A stretch of DNA of 64,000 nucleotides from Terriglobia bacterium. GTDB lineage: Bacteria; Acidobacteriota; Terriglobia; Bryobacterales; Bryobacteraceae. Below the pieces are notes generated by a model, which was not told where the DNA came from, made no database searches, and saw only the letters and a program-made list of their open reading frames with translations. Positions 1-8,822 of the stretch are shown here, piece by piece. The stretch's first letter is position 1, and each line of letters opens with the position of its first letter. Made by a program: the position numbers and the translations under genes. The DNA lies in contig JAJPIT010000099.1 in the NCBI GenBank assembly GCA_021324615.1, forward strand, positions 1 to 64,000, given 5' to 3'.

Positions 1-1100
1 CACTTCTGCCCGACGGGCGCGCCCGTATACTCCGCCCGCGGCCGGATCAGACGATTGTTGTGATACTGCTCGAGCACGTGCGCGGTCCAGCCCGCCATGC
101 GGCTGACCGCGAAGATGGGGGTAAAAAGATCAACCGGAATGCCCAGCGAATAATAGGTCGAGGCCGAATAAAAGTCGACGTTGGCGTTGAGCCCCTTGGA
201 TTCCTTCATGTACTGTTCGATCTGCCGCGAAGTCTCGTACAGATCGACATGGCCGGTGCGCTTGCCGATCTCCTCGGAAAGCTCCTTCAGGTGGGTCGCC
301 CGCGGATCGGTGGTGTGATAGACGCGATGGCCGAACCCCGGCACCTTCTGCTTGTTCGCCAGCATCTCCTTGACGTGCTGGATGGCCTTGTCGGCCGAGC
401 CGGCGGCCAGCAGCATCTTGATCACCGCTTCATTCGCGCCGCCATGCAGCGGGCCTTTCAGCGCGCCGATGCCTGCGGTCACCGCCGAATAAATATCGGA
501 GAGCGTCGCCGCCACCACGCGCGCGGCGAAGGTGGAGGCGTTGAACTCGTGATCGGCGTGCAAAATGAGGGCAATGTCGAAGGCGCGCTCCATCACTTCG
601 TCGGGACGCCGGCCGGTCAGGGTGTACAGAAAATTCGCGGCGAAGCCCAGGTTGGGATCGCCTGGGACGACCTCCTGGCCCTTGCGCAGGCGGTCGAACG
701 AAGTCACGATGGTGGCCGTCTTGGCCATCAGCTTGATCGCCTTCTGCTGGTTCGCCTCCGGCGACATATCCTGCGCCTGCGGATCGTACAGCGACAGCAT
801 CGATACGGCCGTGCGCAGCACGTCCATGGGCGCGCTCTTGCCGTTGGCTTTCAGAAACGCCGTGACCGGCTCCGGCAGCTCCCGCTGCGCGCGCAGCCCG
901 GCGCGCAACGCTTCCAGTTCCTCGCGCTTGGGAAGGCGGCCGTTCCACAGCAAAAAAATGACCTCCCCGAAAGTCGCGTGCTCGGCCAGAGTATGGATGT
1001 TGTATCCGAAATAGCTCAAAATTCCCGCATCGCCGTCGATGTAGCAAATCTTCGACTCCGCGGCGATGACGCCTTCAAGACCCGCTCCTGTGACCGCCAT
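1..1100 (-). CDS. gltA: citrate synthase (3' end cut by window edge)
   Basis: Citrate synthase condenses acetyl-CoA with oxaloacetate at the entry to the TCA cycle in the cytoplasm. The visible 366 residues are nearly the whole short form of the family (about 370 residues, as in Gram-positive CitZ and 2-methylcitrate synthases). The catalytic histidines lie in GPLHGGANE and VPGFGHRVY and the catalytic aspartate in NVDFYSA. The frame leaves the window after EYTGAPVGQK, so only about ten C-terminal residues should be missing. The ATG at 1098-1100 is preceded by AGGA at a normal distance, and TAAAAT at 1151-1156 on the same strand could be a -10 element. The gene diverges from the exported protein at 1324. 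Methylcitrate synthase activity cannot be excluded from sequence alone. Confidence 0.95.
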   Translation of the reverse strand, partial: MAVTGAGLEGVIAAESKICYIDGDAGILSYFGYNIHTLAEHATFGEVIFLLWNGRLPKREELEALRAGLRAQRELPEPVTAFLKANGKSAPMDVLRTAVSMLSLYDPQAQDMSPEANQQKAIKLMAKTATIVTSFDRLRKGQEVVPGDPNLGFAANFLYTLTGRRPDEVMERAFDIALILHADHEFNASTFAARVVAATLSDIYSAVTAGIGALKGPLHGGANEAVIKMLLAAGSADKAIQHVKEMLANKQKVPGFGHRVYHTTDPRATHLKELSEEIGKRTGHVDLYETSRQIEQYMKESKGLNANVDFYSASTYYSLGIPVDLFTPIFAVSRMAGWTAHVLEQYHNNRLIRPRAEYTGAPVGQK

Positions 1101-1323
1101 GATCCGTTCCTATCTGTTGAGATGATTTTCCAGCTCGCGTTGGAAACTCAATTTTATCAGCTTGCAAGGGACCTGTGCGCGCTTTGCGCCCGGCTCTGGC
1201 GGACCCTAGCCGGCGCCCCCCGGCCAGGCGGGGGGAAATCCTCGAATCCGGCCCGCCGCCGGATGCATCGAAACCAATAAAGAGGTTCCGTCCGATTGTC
1301 CGGCCGCAGGGGAGGATGGCGAG

Positions 1324-2139
1324 GTGAATGTGACTTTCCGCTGGATCGCGTTTCTTTCCGCGCTGCCCGCCGCCCTGGCCGGCGATCTGCGCCCGGAAAC
1401 GCTCAGCGCCTGGGACGACTACGTTCGGGCCGCCAACGCGTCTATGCGCGAGCGCCTTCGTCCGGACCGATCCTTTCTGTGGATCGATGAGCACCCGCGG
1501 TTGGCGCAACAACTCCGCTCCGGCAATCTGGTGATCGCGCCGGCAGGAGACGCCAATCCGAAACATGTGCCCTACGGTCTGATCCACCACTGGATCGGCG
1601 CGATTTTCCTGCCCAATGCCCGCCTCAGCGGCGTTCTTTCGGTAGTCCGCGATTACGATCATTACCGCGATTACTACCCGTCGGCCGTGCTCGCCTCCAA
1701 GTGCCTCGGCCAGAGCGGCGCCGGCGACCAGTTCTCGCTTCTGCTGATCAGTAAAGCGGCGCTGGCCAAAACGGCGATCTCCAGCCAGGATCAGGCGGTT
1801 TACTATGAACTCGACCCGCGGCGCTGGTACAGCGTCTCCTCCACCACCCGCGTTCAGGAAATCGAGGATTACGGCGGGCCGGATCAACGCACCCTGCCGC
1901 CCGATCAGGGCCACGGATACCTCTGGCGGCTTTACGGAATCGCGCGCTACGAGCAGCGCGACGGCGGTGTGTATCTGGAAATGGAAGCCATGGCGCTCAG
2001 CCGCGACATCCCCGCGCCGGTGCGCTGGTTTGTCGATCCGCTGGTGCGCCGCCTGGCGCGCGATTCGATCGCCACCACGCTGCGCCGCACCTCGGAGGCG
2101 GTCAACGCCGTCTCGGAAGCGATGATGCAGCCGCGTTAA
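1324..2139 (+). CDS. exported protein of unknown function, possibly SRPBCC/START-like
   Basis: This is a 271-residue protein with a GTG start preceded by GGGGAGG. The N-terminus looks like a signal peptide (hydrophobic core FLSALPAALAG, likely cleavage near residue 20). The mature part has a VVRDYDHYRDYYPS segment, alternating hydrophobic strands, and a long amphipathic C-terminal helix ending in RRTSEAVNAVSEA. That order of strands and final helix is reminiscent of SRPBCC/START-fold lipid-binding proteins, but I see no decisive motif. It lies 8 bases upstream of serA in the same direction and diverges from citrate synthase. The function is unknown; a periplasmic ligand-binding role is only a guess. 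Confidence 0.75.
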   Translation: MNVTFRWIAFLSALPAALAGDLRPETLSAWDDYVRAANASMRERLRPDRSFLWIDEHPRLAQQLRSGNLVIAPAGDANPKHVPYGLIHHWIGAIFLPNARLSGVLSVVRDYDHYRDYYPSAVLASKCLGQSGAGDQFSLLLISKAALAKTAISSQDQAVYYELDPRRWYSVSSTTRVQEIEDYGGPDQRTLPPDQGHGYLWRLYGIARYEQRDGGVYLEMEAMALSRDIPAPVRWFVDPLVRRLARDSIATTLRRTSEAVNAVSEAMMQPR

Positions 2140-2147
2140 GCTGAAAA

Positions 2148-3386
2148 TTGGCCGCTACATCTCTTGAAAAAAGCAAAATCAAAGTCCTGCTGCTTGAAGG
2201 AATCCATCCAAGCGCCGTCGAGGCGCTGCGCCGCGACGGCTACAGCCACATTGAAACCCACCCCAAGTCGCTGGCCGAGCCGGATCTGATCGCCGCCATC
2301 GCCGACGCATATTTCATCGGCATCCGCAGTGCGACCCGCTTGAGCGCGCGCGTTCTGGAACACGCGCCGCGGCTCACCGGCATCGGATGCTTCTGCATCG
2401 GCACCAACCAGGTGGATCTGGAGGCGGCGCAGGACCGCGGCATCCCGGTCTTCAACGCGCCGTTTTCCAACACCCGCAGCGTGGCCGAACTGGTTCTGGG
2501 CGAGATCATCATGCTGCTGCGGGGCATTCCCTACCGCAACGCCGCCGCGCATCGCGGCCAATGGATCAAGACCGCGGCCGGCTCGCGCGAGGCGCGCGGA
2601 AAGATCCTGGGCATCGTCGGCTATGGCCACATCGGCACGCAGGTGGGCGTGCTGGCCGAATCGCTCGGCATGCAGGTGGTCTTTTACGATATCGAAACCA
2701 AGCTGTCGCTGGGCAACGCCCGCGCGCTGCCTTCGCTGGAGGCGGTTCTGGAAGCCGCCGACGTGGTGACGCTGCACGTGCCGGAAACGCCGCAAACCAT
2801 GGGCATGATCGGCGAAGCGCAGTTGAGCCGGATGAAGCCGGGCGCGTTCCTGATCAACGCCTCGCGCGGAACCGTGGTGGTGATCGAGGCGCTGGTGCGC
2901 GCGCTGGAATCCGGGCGCCTGGCCGGAGCGGCCATCGACGTGTTCCCCGTCGAACCCCAGGGCCCCGGCGATGAGTTCGTCTCCCCGCTGCGCGCCTTCG
3001 ACAACGTCCTGCTGACGCCCCATGTGGGCGGAAGCACCGAGGAGGCGCAGCAGAATATCGGCATCGAGGTCGCCGAAAAGCTGATCAAGTACAGCAACAA
3101 CGGCTCGACCCTCACCGCGGTCAATTTTCCCGAAGTCTCCCTGCCGGAACATCCCGGCAAGCACCGCCTCTTGCACATTCACCGCAATCAGCCGGGCGTC
3201 CTTTCGGCCATCAACCGCATCTTTTCCGAAGACCGGATCAACGTCGCAGCCCAGTATCTGCAAACCAACCCGCGCATCGGCTACGTCGTCATCGACATTG
3301 AAACGCCGGAGCCGGAGCGCACCCTGTCGCTCAAGCGCCGCCTGGAAGCGGTTCCCGGAACCATCCGCACGCGCGCGCTCTATTAG
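2148..3386 (+). CDS. serA: D-3-phosphoglycerate dehydrogenase
   Basis: SerA oxidises 3-phosphoglycerate to 3-phosphohydroxypyruvate with NAD, the first step of serine synthesis. The 412 residues match the E. coli-type enzyme closely throughout, including GCFCIGTNQVDL, FNAPFSNTRSVAEL, the NAD-binding GYGHIGTQ, INASRGTVV, the catalytic-His segment LLTPHVGGST, and a C-terminal ACT domain (from about residue 340, LLHIHRNQPGVLSAIN) that in this type mediates serine feedback. The start is TTG at 2148, chosen because the following AATSLEKSKIKVLLLEGIHP aligns with the E. coli N-terminus. TAAGCT lies 5 bases before it. The stop codon overlaps the stop of the convergent POTRA gene by three bases. Confidence 0.97.
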   Translation: MAATSLEKSKIKVLLLEGIHPSAVEALRRDGYSHIETHPKSLAEPDLIAAIADAYFIGIRSATRLSARVLEHAPRLTGIGCFCIGTNQVDLEAAQDRGIPVFNAPFSNTRSVAELVLGEIIMLLRGIPYRNAAAHRGQWIKTAAGSREARGKILGIVGYGHIGTQVGVLAESLGMQVVFYDIETKLSLGNARALPSLEAVLEAADVVTLHVPETPQTMGMIGEAQLSRMKPGAFLINASRGTVVVIEALVRALESGRLAGAAIDVFPVEPQGPGDEFVSPLRAFDNVLLTPHVGGSTEEAQQNIGIEVAEKLIKYSNNGSTLTAVNFPEVSLPEHPGKHRLLHIHRNQPGVLSAINRIFSEDRINVAAQYLQTNPRIGYVVIDIETPEPERTLSLKRRLEAVPGTIRTRALY

Positions 3387-4669
3387 CGCGGCATGTCCTG
3401 CCGCCGCGGAGCCGGCGGGGCGGCCGAAAAATAGAGCGTCACGTCGGCGGTGCGATCGGCGTCGTGGATGGCGGTCTCCGCACGGGTCCGGCCCAGGTTG
3501 TCGAAAACCTGCTGTTTGCGGATCTCCGCCAAGAACGCCTCGGGATATTCGGGTTGGAACGGATCGCCCGGGTGAAGCTTCCACATTTTTCGAATTTCCG
3601 GCTCGCTTGAGGAGTCCAGGCCGATAATTTCCAGCTTGCCCATGGCATAGCGCGCTCCCGGGTCGATGCGGAGCGTGACGTTGACCTTGCGCGCCGGATC
3701 GTCCACCGCGCGCTCCACTTTGCCCGAGGCGCGCAAAAATCCGCGGCTGCGGTAGCACGCCAGCACGCGCTCCAGTCCCGCCTTCACCTCGTCCATGTCG
3801 GCGACATCCCGCGGCTGAAGATTCGCGGCCTGCGCCATCTCCAACTCGTCGGACGGGGGGATCCCGGCGATTTCGACCCTCCCCAAACCGTAGGCGGGGC
3901 CCTCCTCCACGGTGACGATCACCTGGACGCCCTGCGTGAACAGCGATGGTTTGGTTTCGATCTTCGGAAAAGAAACCCGCAGCCGCCCGCGGGCTTCATA
4001 CAGCGGCCGCACGCTGGAATCGAGCAGCACGCGCATGGTGGCCTCGCGATATTCGGTTCCCACCGCCGCCGCCGCGAAGGCCTCTACCAGCGGCGCGGAC
4101 GGCAGCACCTGATTGCCGGTGAACTTCACCTCCGCCACGCGCTCGCGCGGAACGTCCGGCTCAAAGACGATGGCCATGTTTCCCGCCGCGTCCGGCTCCA
4201 GTCTGGCCGTAATCTTCATCGCCGGTCCTATCAGCCGCCGGATGGCGTCGAGGTACTTGTCCAGCACCTGGTTGGTTACCGGAATCTGGTCGCCGAGCAG
4301 CGGAGAGAGCTGGCGCAGCGCGGCGCGCAACCGATCGTCAGGAACCGGCAGATCCTCGAAGCGATAGGGATAAAGCTGCTGCACTTCTGCCACTTCGATG
4401 GTCGCGTCGAAGCCGGCGTTATCCGCGCTGGGCTTAAAAATGTAGCCGACGCTTTCAAACGCCCCGGTCGCCATCAGGCGTTGGCGGGCCTCGTCGAAGT
4501 CGCTCTTTGCGACCCTGGCCCCGATCTTCAGGCCCGAAGCGTCGATGATCCTGGCCGCGGGAATCCGCTGATTGCCTTGAATGGTCAGCTTTTCCAGCGG
4601 GAAGGCCGTCTGCCCGGCGGCGGAAACAACCGCAACCGCCAGCGCGCAGATCTCCGGAAACTTGCTCAT
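3383..4669 (-). CDS. POTRA-domain protein without a beta-barrel
   Basis: This 428-residue exported protein has a short signal-like N-terminus (ALAVAVVSAAGQTAF). It appears built from POTRA units: FPLEKLTIQGNQRIPAARI at the start, VAEVKFTGNQVLPSAPL near residue 170, GLGRVEIAGIPPSDEL near residue 260 and YAMGKLEIIGLDSSSE near residue 350. POTRA domains in BamA/Omp85 proteins bind outer-membrane clients and partner lipoproteins. Unlike BamA or TamA (about 600-800 residues), this protein ends after the last POTRA and has no room for a 16-strand barrel. It follows the HtrA-like protease gene with an ATGA overlap, so the two are probably co-translated. I infer a periplasmic adaptor or chaperone role in envelope assembly. 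Confidence 0.8.
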   Translation of the reverse strand: MSKFPEICALAVAVVSAAGQTAFPLEKLTIQGNQRIPAARIIDASGLKIGARVAKSDFDEARQRLMATGAFESVGYIFKPSADNAGFDATIEVAEVQQLYPYRFEDLPVPDDRLRAALRQLSPLLGDQIPVTNQVLDKYLDAIRRLIGPAMKITARLEPDAAGNMAIVFEPDVPRERVAEVKFTGNQVLPSAPLVEAFAAAAVGTEYREATMRVLLDSSVRPLYEARGRLRVSFPKIETKPSLFTQGVQVIVTVEEGPAYGLGRVEIAGIPPSDELEMAQAANLQPRDVADMDEVKAGLERVLACYRSRGFLRASGKVERAVDDPARKVNVTLRIDPGARYAMGKLEIIGLDSSSEPEIRKMWKLHPGDPFQPEYPEAFLAEIRKQQVFDNLGRTRAETAIHDADRTADVTLYFSAAPPAPRRQDMPR

Positions 4670-6048
4670 TCAAATTCTGCGACGAGGTACCGCAGTTTTC
4701 CGTTGCGCTCGACTTGCAGCACCGCGGGCTCGCCCGCCTTGAGCTGGTCCAGGATGGCGCGCAAAGTCTTGACCGAGCTCACCGGCGTGCGGTTGACGTC
4801 GTAGATCACGTCTCCGATCTCCAGGGCCGGGCCGGTGTAGGGCGGATTGGCCGACCGCGCCGCCACCAGCACTCCGTATTGATGACGCAAATCGGGCAGC
4901 AAATCGCTCACTTTTTGATCGATATCGATGCCTAAAATGCCCAATTTTGACACTAAATTATCCTGCGGATTCACCATATCGGCGAAACGCTGCGGATCGT
5001 CGTCGCGCTCGATCACCGGAACGTCGTACTCCAGCTTCTCGTCGCCGCGCAAAACCGTCAGGTGGACCACATCGGACAGATTCAGGCGGTAAATGGCCGT
5101 CTCCAGTTCGGGCGCGTCGTTCATGGTGCGCCCGTTGACGCTGAGGATGATGTCGCGGATCTTCAGGCCGGCCTTATCGGCGGGTCCGTCCGGCGTGACG
5201 TCGGCGGCGATCACTCCCCAGTCCTGGCTGAGGCGCAGCCCCTCGGCCAGCTCCGGCGTAATCGTCTGCACAACGATCCCGATCTGGCCGCGATGCACGT
5301 GGCCATCCTTCCGGATCTGCTGGTACACGCTGCTGACGGTGTCGCTGGGAATAGCGAAGCCCAATCCTTCGCTTCCCCCGGACTGGGTGATGATCATGGT
5401 ATTCAAGCCGACCACCCGCCCGCCGGCGTCGACCAAGGGCCCGCCGCTGTTGCCGGGGTTGATCGGCGCGTCGGTCTGGATGTAGACCATCGGATCATCA
5501 GGGCGGAGCCGCCGCCGCGCGGAGCTGACGATGCCCATCGACGCCGAACCCTCCAGGCCCATCGGGTTGCCGAAAGCCATGACCAGTTGGCCCTGTTTGA
5601 GCAGGTTCGAATCGCCGAAGGGCAGCGTCGGAAGGCCGGTCTTATCGATCTTAATTACGGCCAGATCGGTTTCGCGATCCGCTCCCACCAGCCTGGCCGG
5701 AATCCGCGATCCTCGAGGCTGACGGGCGCCGGAATAGAGTAAAACTTCGATCCGCCGGGCGCCGGCCACCACGTGATTATTCGTCACGATAAAGCCGTCC
5801 GGCGTCACGATCACGCCCGAGCCGGTGCTGCGTTGCGTGGTCAAGGGGCTGCTCGCCGCGGTGCTGTCGCTTTCCTCGGCGGTGACGTAGCCGGTGGAAA
5901 AGATCTGCACGACCGCGGGCCGCACTTGCGCCGCCAGATTCTCGAAAGCGGCGCTCAGCTCGCCGAGCGAACCCGCCGGCGGAGCCACGTCCTGGGCGGC
6001 CAGAACAGGAGCCAGGAAGGCGGCGAGAGAGAAAACTGAAACGCGCAT
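4666..6048 (-). CDS. HtrA/DegP-family periplasmic serine protease
   Basis: This is a trypsin-like serine protease with two PDZ domains, 460 residues. A signal peptide (FSLAAFLAPVLAAQ) directs it to the periplasm. The catalytic triad is visible: His92 in VTNNHVVAG, Asp in RETDLAVIKID, and Ser201 in INPGNSGGPLV. PDZ1 follows at about residues 250-340 (GPADKAGLKIRDIILSVNG) and PDZ2 at about 375-460 (TGPALEIGDVIYDVN). Family members degrade or refold misfolded envelope proteins. AGGA lies 10 bases before the ATG. The stop overlaps the start of the downstream POTRA gene, which suggests a joint role in outer-membrane protein quality control. DegP, DegQ and DegS types cannot be separated from sequence alone. 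Confidence 0.95.
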   Translation of the reverse strand: MRVSVFSLAAFLAPVLAAQDVAPPAGSLGELSAAFENLAAQVRPAVVQIFSTGYVTAEESDSTAASSPLTTQRSTGSGVIVTPDGFIVTNNHVVAGARRIEVLLYSGARQPRGSRIPARLVGADRETDLAVIKIDKTGLPTLPFGDSNLLKQGQLVMAFGNPMGLEGSASMGIVSSARRRLRPDDPMVYIQTDAPINPGNSGGPLVDAGGRVVGLNTMIITQSGGSEGLGFAIPSDTVSSVYQQIRKDGHVHRGQIGIVVQTITPELAEGLRLSQDWGVIAADVTPDGPADKAGLKIRDIILSVNGRTMNDAPELETAIYRLNLSDVVHLTVLRGDEKLEYDVPVIERDDDPQRFADMVNPQDNLVSKLGILGIDIDQKVSDLLPDLRHQYGVLVAARSANPPYTGPALEIGDVIYDVNRTPVSSVKTLRAILDQLKAGEPAVLQVERNGKLRYLVAEFE

Positions 6049-6127
6049 CGGTCTTTTTCCTCAACTTCATCCTCGCATAGGCCAAGACAAAAGGAAGAGG
6101 AAACGATCCGCCCCGTGAGCACATCAG

Positions 6128-6715
6128 ATGTCAGGTATGAAACTCTTCGTAGCGTTACTTTTTTCGGCCGCCTGCCTGCCCGCGCAGCCGGTTTCGGTGG
6201 GAATTCGCGGCGGCGTGCCGCTGACGGATGCCTTTAGCGCGGTCATGGAGACGAACGGGGCCGGCTTCGTCCGGGATTTTTCGAGTTCCAAGGAGTACGA
6301 GATCGGCGCGATGGCGGAGCTGCACCTTCCGCTCGGCCTGGGGATCGAAGCAGACGCCCTGTATCATCCGCTGAATCTGACCACGCAGATGGCCAATCCG
6401 GCCGGTACGTTTCAAACCTCCCGGACGGTGAGCTCCTGGGAGTTTCCGATTCTGGGCAAGTTCCACTTCCTGCCGCTGCCGCTGATCAAGCCGTATGCGG
6501 AAGCGGGCCCGAGTTTTCGGGCGCTGGGGAATGCAGCTTCGTATCTTTCGAACTCGGGCTTCACCGTCGGGCTTGGGGTTGAGATAAAAATATCGCGGCT
6601 GCGGATTGAGCCGGACATCCGTTATACGCGGTGGGGCTCGGATTCCCCTTCGCTTGCCGCCATCGCGCCCTCCAACGTCAATCAGGCCTCCTTTCTGGTG
6701 GGGATCGCGTTCTGA
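6128..6715 (+). CDS. small outer-membrane beta-barrel protein
   Basis: This is a 195-residue exported protein (192 if translation starts at the second ATG, 6137, which gives a cleaner signal peptide, KLFVALLFSAACLPAQ). The mature part is a run of short amphipathic strands with alternating hydrophobic residues (VSVGIRGGVPLTDAFS, YEIGAMAELHLPLGLGIEA, EFPILGKFHFLPLP, FTVGLGVEIKISRLRIEPDIRY) and it ends in aromatic/hydrophobic FLVGIAF. This matches eight-strand outer-membrane barrels of the OmpA/OmpX-like porin-family type. No Shine-Dalgarno is obvious before either ATG. The gene diverges from the HtrA-like protease. No ligand can be inferred. Confidence 0.8.
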   Translation: MSGMKLFVALLFSAACLPAQPVSVGIRGGVPLTDAFSAVMETNGAGFVRDFSSSKEYEIGAMAELHLPLGLGIEADALYHPLNLTTQMANPAGTFQTSRTVSSWEFPILGKFHFLPLPLIKPYAEAGPSFRALGNAASYLSNSGFTVGLGVEIKISRLRIEPDIRYTRWGSDSPSLAAIAPSNVNQASFLVGIAF

Positions 6716-6739
6716 AAGGGGCTTTGCGATCCCCGATGT

Positions 6740-6745
6740 TACACT
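6740..6745 (+). promoter_or_regulatory. candidate -10 element for lpdA, leaderless geometry
   Basis: TACACT lies 9 bases before the lpdA ATG and no Shine-Dalgarno is present. A transcript starting about 7 bases after the hexamer would begin within a few bases of the start codon. No clear -35 is seen. Confidence 0.4.
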
Positions 6746-6754
6746 AAAAAATAA

Positions 6755-8140
6755 ATGCCATACGACGTGATCGTCATCGGGAGCGGTCCCGGTGGATACT
6801 CGGCGGCCGTTCGAGCGGGTCAGTACGGCCTGAAAACCGCCATTGTGGAAAAAGATGCCAAACTGGGGGGGACCTGCCTGCATGTCGGCTGCATTCCCAC
6901 CAAGGCGTATTTGCACGCGGCCGATCTTTGGGAGCGCTTCCTGCATCCGGAAGAGGACGGGTTTCATTGCGACAATCCGCGGCTGGACATGCCGCTGGTC
7001 TGGGATCGCAAGAACAAAATTGTCGCCAAGCACGCCAAGGGCGTCGAATTCCTGATGAAGAAAAACAAGGTCGACTGGATCAAGGGGCGCGGCAGAATCG
7101 CCGGACCGGGAAAGGTCGACGTGGGCGGCCAGATTTACGAGACGAAGAATATCGTGATCGCCACCGGCTCGGAAGCGCGCATGCTTCCGGGACTGGAGCC
7201 GGACGCCCGGCGCATCGTGACCAACATCGAAATTCTCGATTTTCGCGACGTGCCGAAGACGATGGGGGTGATCGGAGCGGGCGCGGTGGGCGTCGAGTTT
7301 GCCAGTTGCTTCCACCGTTTCGGAACGAAGGTGACGGTGTTCGAAATGCTGCCGCGCATGGTGCCGCTCGAAGACGAGGAGGTTTCAAAAGAACTGGAGC
7401 GGTTGTTCAAGAAAAGCGGCATCCGCGTTGAAACCGGAGCGCGCGTCGAGAACATTCAAAAACACGACAGCGGCGTGCGGTTTAACGCGACGCTGGCCAG
7501 CGGCAAGCAGGAAAATTTCGATGTGGAAACGCTGCTGGTCGCGGTGGGGCGAAAGCCGATGACCGAAAATCTTGGCCTGGAAGGCACCCGGGTTCAGCTC
7601 GAGCGCGGATTCGTCAAGGTGGACGAATACCAGCGCACCGGCGAGCCCGGCGTTTACGCCATCGGCGACGTGGTTCTGGGCACGCCGCTGCTGGCGCATG
7701 TGGCGACCGCGGAAGGGATGGTGGCCATCGGCCACCTGGCGGGAAAACCGGTGACGCCGATCCGCAAGAACCGCATCCCGAACTGCACCTACACCGAGCC
7801 GGGAATCGGCAGCGTGGGTCTGACCGAAGCGCAAGCGCGCGCCGAGAGGGGGAGCAGGGTGAAGGTCGGGAAGTTTCCGTTCCTGGCCAACAGCAAAGCG
7901 AGCATTCTGGGCCGCCACGACGGATTCATCAAAGTGGTCGCCGACGCGGAGTACGGCGAAATTCTGGGCGTTCATATCATCGGCCCGGAGGCGTTCGAGC
8001 TGATCGGGGAGGCGGTCGCGGCGATGGAAGCCGAAGCGACGGTGGAGACGATGATGCACACCATCCACGCGCATCCGACGCTGTATGAAGCGATGGGTGA
8101 GGCGTTCAACTCGGTGTATGGAATGGCCATCAATGCCTGA
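6755..8140 (+). CDS. lpdA: dihydrolipoyl dehydrogenase (E3)
   Basis: E3 is a flavoprotein that reoxidises dihydrolipoamide on E2 and passes electrons to NAD, completing 2-oxoacid dehydrogenase (or glycine cleavage) cycles. The 461 residues show the N-terminal FAD-binding GSGPGGYSAAVRAG, the redox-active disulfide Cys41/Cys46 in GGTCLHVGC, the second Rossmann motif GAGAVGVEFAS for NAD, the FAD-binding VYAIGDV segment, and the C-terminal dimer-interface His440 and Glu445 in HAHPTLYEAMGEA. It heads an operon: lipB begins inside its last codons, followed by E2. The linkage of E3, lipoyl transferase and E2 supports a role in a lipoylated 2-oxoacid dehydrogenase complex. Confidence 0.97.
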   Translation: MPYDVIVIGSGPGGYSAAVRAGQYGLKTAIVEKDAKLGGTCLHVGCIPTKAYLHAADLWERFLHPEEDGFHCDNPRLDMPLVWDRKNKIVAKHAKGVEFLMKKNKVDWIKGRGRIAGPGKVDVGGQIYETKNIVIATGSEARMLPGLEPDARRIVTNIEILDFRDVPKTMGVIGAGAVGVEFASCFHRFGTKVTVFEMLPRMVPLEDEEVSKELERLFKKSGIRVETGARVENIQKHDSGVRFNATLASGKQENFDVETLLVAVGRKPMTENLGLEGTRVQLERGFVKVDEYQRTGEPGVYAIGDVVLGTPLLAHVATAEGMVAIGHLAGKPVTPIRKNRIPNCTYTEPGIGSVGLTEAQARAERGSRVKVGKFPFLANSKASILGRHDGFIKVVADAEYGEILGVHIIGPEAFELIGEAVAAMEAEATVETMMHTIHAHPTLYEAMGEAFNSVYGMAINA

Positions 8141-8822
8141 GACGGAAGCAAGCGGGGTCCGGCAGGCGGAAGGCGCGGTGGCCGCCTGCGCGGTGCGCGA
8201 TCTGGGGCGGGTCGGCTACGGGGAGGCGCTGGAGCTGCAACGGGCGCTGGTGGAGCGGCGCAAACGCGGGGAGATTCCGGACCAGCTTTTGATCGTCGAG
8301 CATCCGCATGTGGTGACCATGGGCCGCAACGGCCACGAGGAAAATGTTCTGGCGACGCCGGAGCTGCTGGCGCGCGCCGGAATCGAGTTTCACCGCACCG
8401 ACCGCGGCGGCGACGTGACCTACCACGGGCCGGGGCAGATCGTCGGCTATCCGATCTTCGATCTGCGGGAATGGAAGCGCGATGTCGTCGCTTACGTCCG
8501 CGGGATCGAGCAGGTGCTGATCGGCGCGCTGGCCGATTTCGGCATCGCATCGAAGCGCGTCGAGGGCGCCACCGGAGTCTGGACGGACAAAGGGAAGATC
8601 GCCGCCATCGGCGTTCACATCAGCCGCTGGGTGACCTCGCACGGCTTTGCGCTGAACGTGGAAACCGATTTGAATTATTTCCGCTACATCGTTCCGTGCG
8701 GGCTCAGCAAGCCCGTCACGAGCATGCGCGCGATGGGCTCAGCGGCCTCGCGCGGCGAAGTGATTGCCGCGCTCGAAGCACATTTCGGGCGCGTTTTTAA
8801 CCGAATAATGGAGAAATCATGA
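8133..8822 (+). CDS. lipB: octanoyl-[ACP]:protein N-octanoyltransferase
   Basis: LipB moves octanoyl from acyl carrier protein onto the lipoyl-domain lysine of E2 or GcvH, the first step of lipoate assembly. The 229 residues carry RTDRGGDVTYHGPGQIVGYP, Lys155 in KGKIAAIGVHI and the acyl-accepting Cys189 in IVPCGLSKPVTS, the known Lys/Cys pair of the family. I chose ATG 8133, which overlaps the lpdA stop by eight bases; the frame is open further upstream but that would lie deep inside lpdA. The stop TGA overlaps the ATG of E2. Its place between E3 and E2 suggests that modification of E2 is coupled to its synthesis. LipA, which inserts sulfur, is not in the window. Confidence 0.95.
   Translation: MPETEASGVRQAEGAVAACAVRDLGRVGYGEALELQRALVERRKRGEIPDQLLIVEHPHVVTMGRNGHEENVLATPELLARAGIEFHRTDRGGDVTYHGPGQIVGYPIFDLREWKRDVVAYVRGIEQVLIGALADFGIASKRVEGATGVWTDKGKIAAIGVHISRWVTSHGFALNVETDLNYFRYIVPCGLSKPVTSMRAMGSAASRGEVIAALEAHFGRVFNRIMEKS

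Noticed and set aside
1216-1235. GC-rich hairpin (7-base stem) between citrate synthase and 1324
   Set aside because: CCCCCCG pairs with CGGGGGG around a 6-base loop, but there is no T-tract on either strand and no clear regulatory position; likely chance in GC-rich DNA.
2136-3758. Minus-strand open frame of 540 codons across serA
   Set aside because: Arg/His/Gly-rich shadow frame of high-GC coding sequence; the plus-strand serA is a clear family match over the same bases.
8085-8132. Upstream in-frame start for lipB
   Set aside because: It would extend the protein inside lpdA with residues absent from the family; ATG 8133 gives the normal LipB length.
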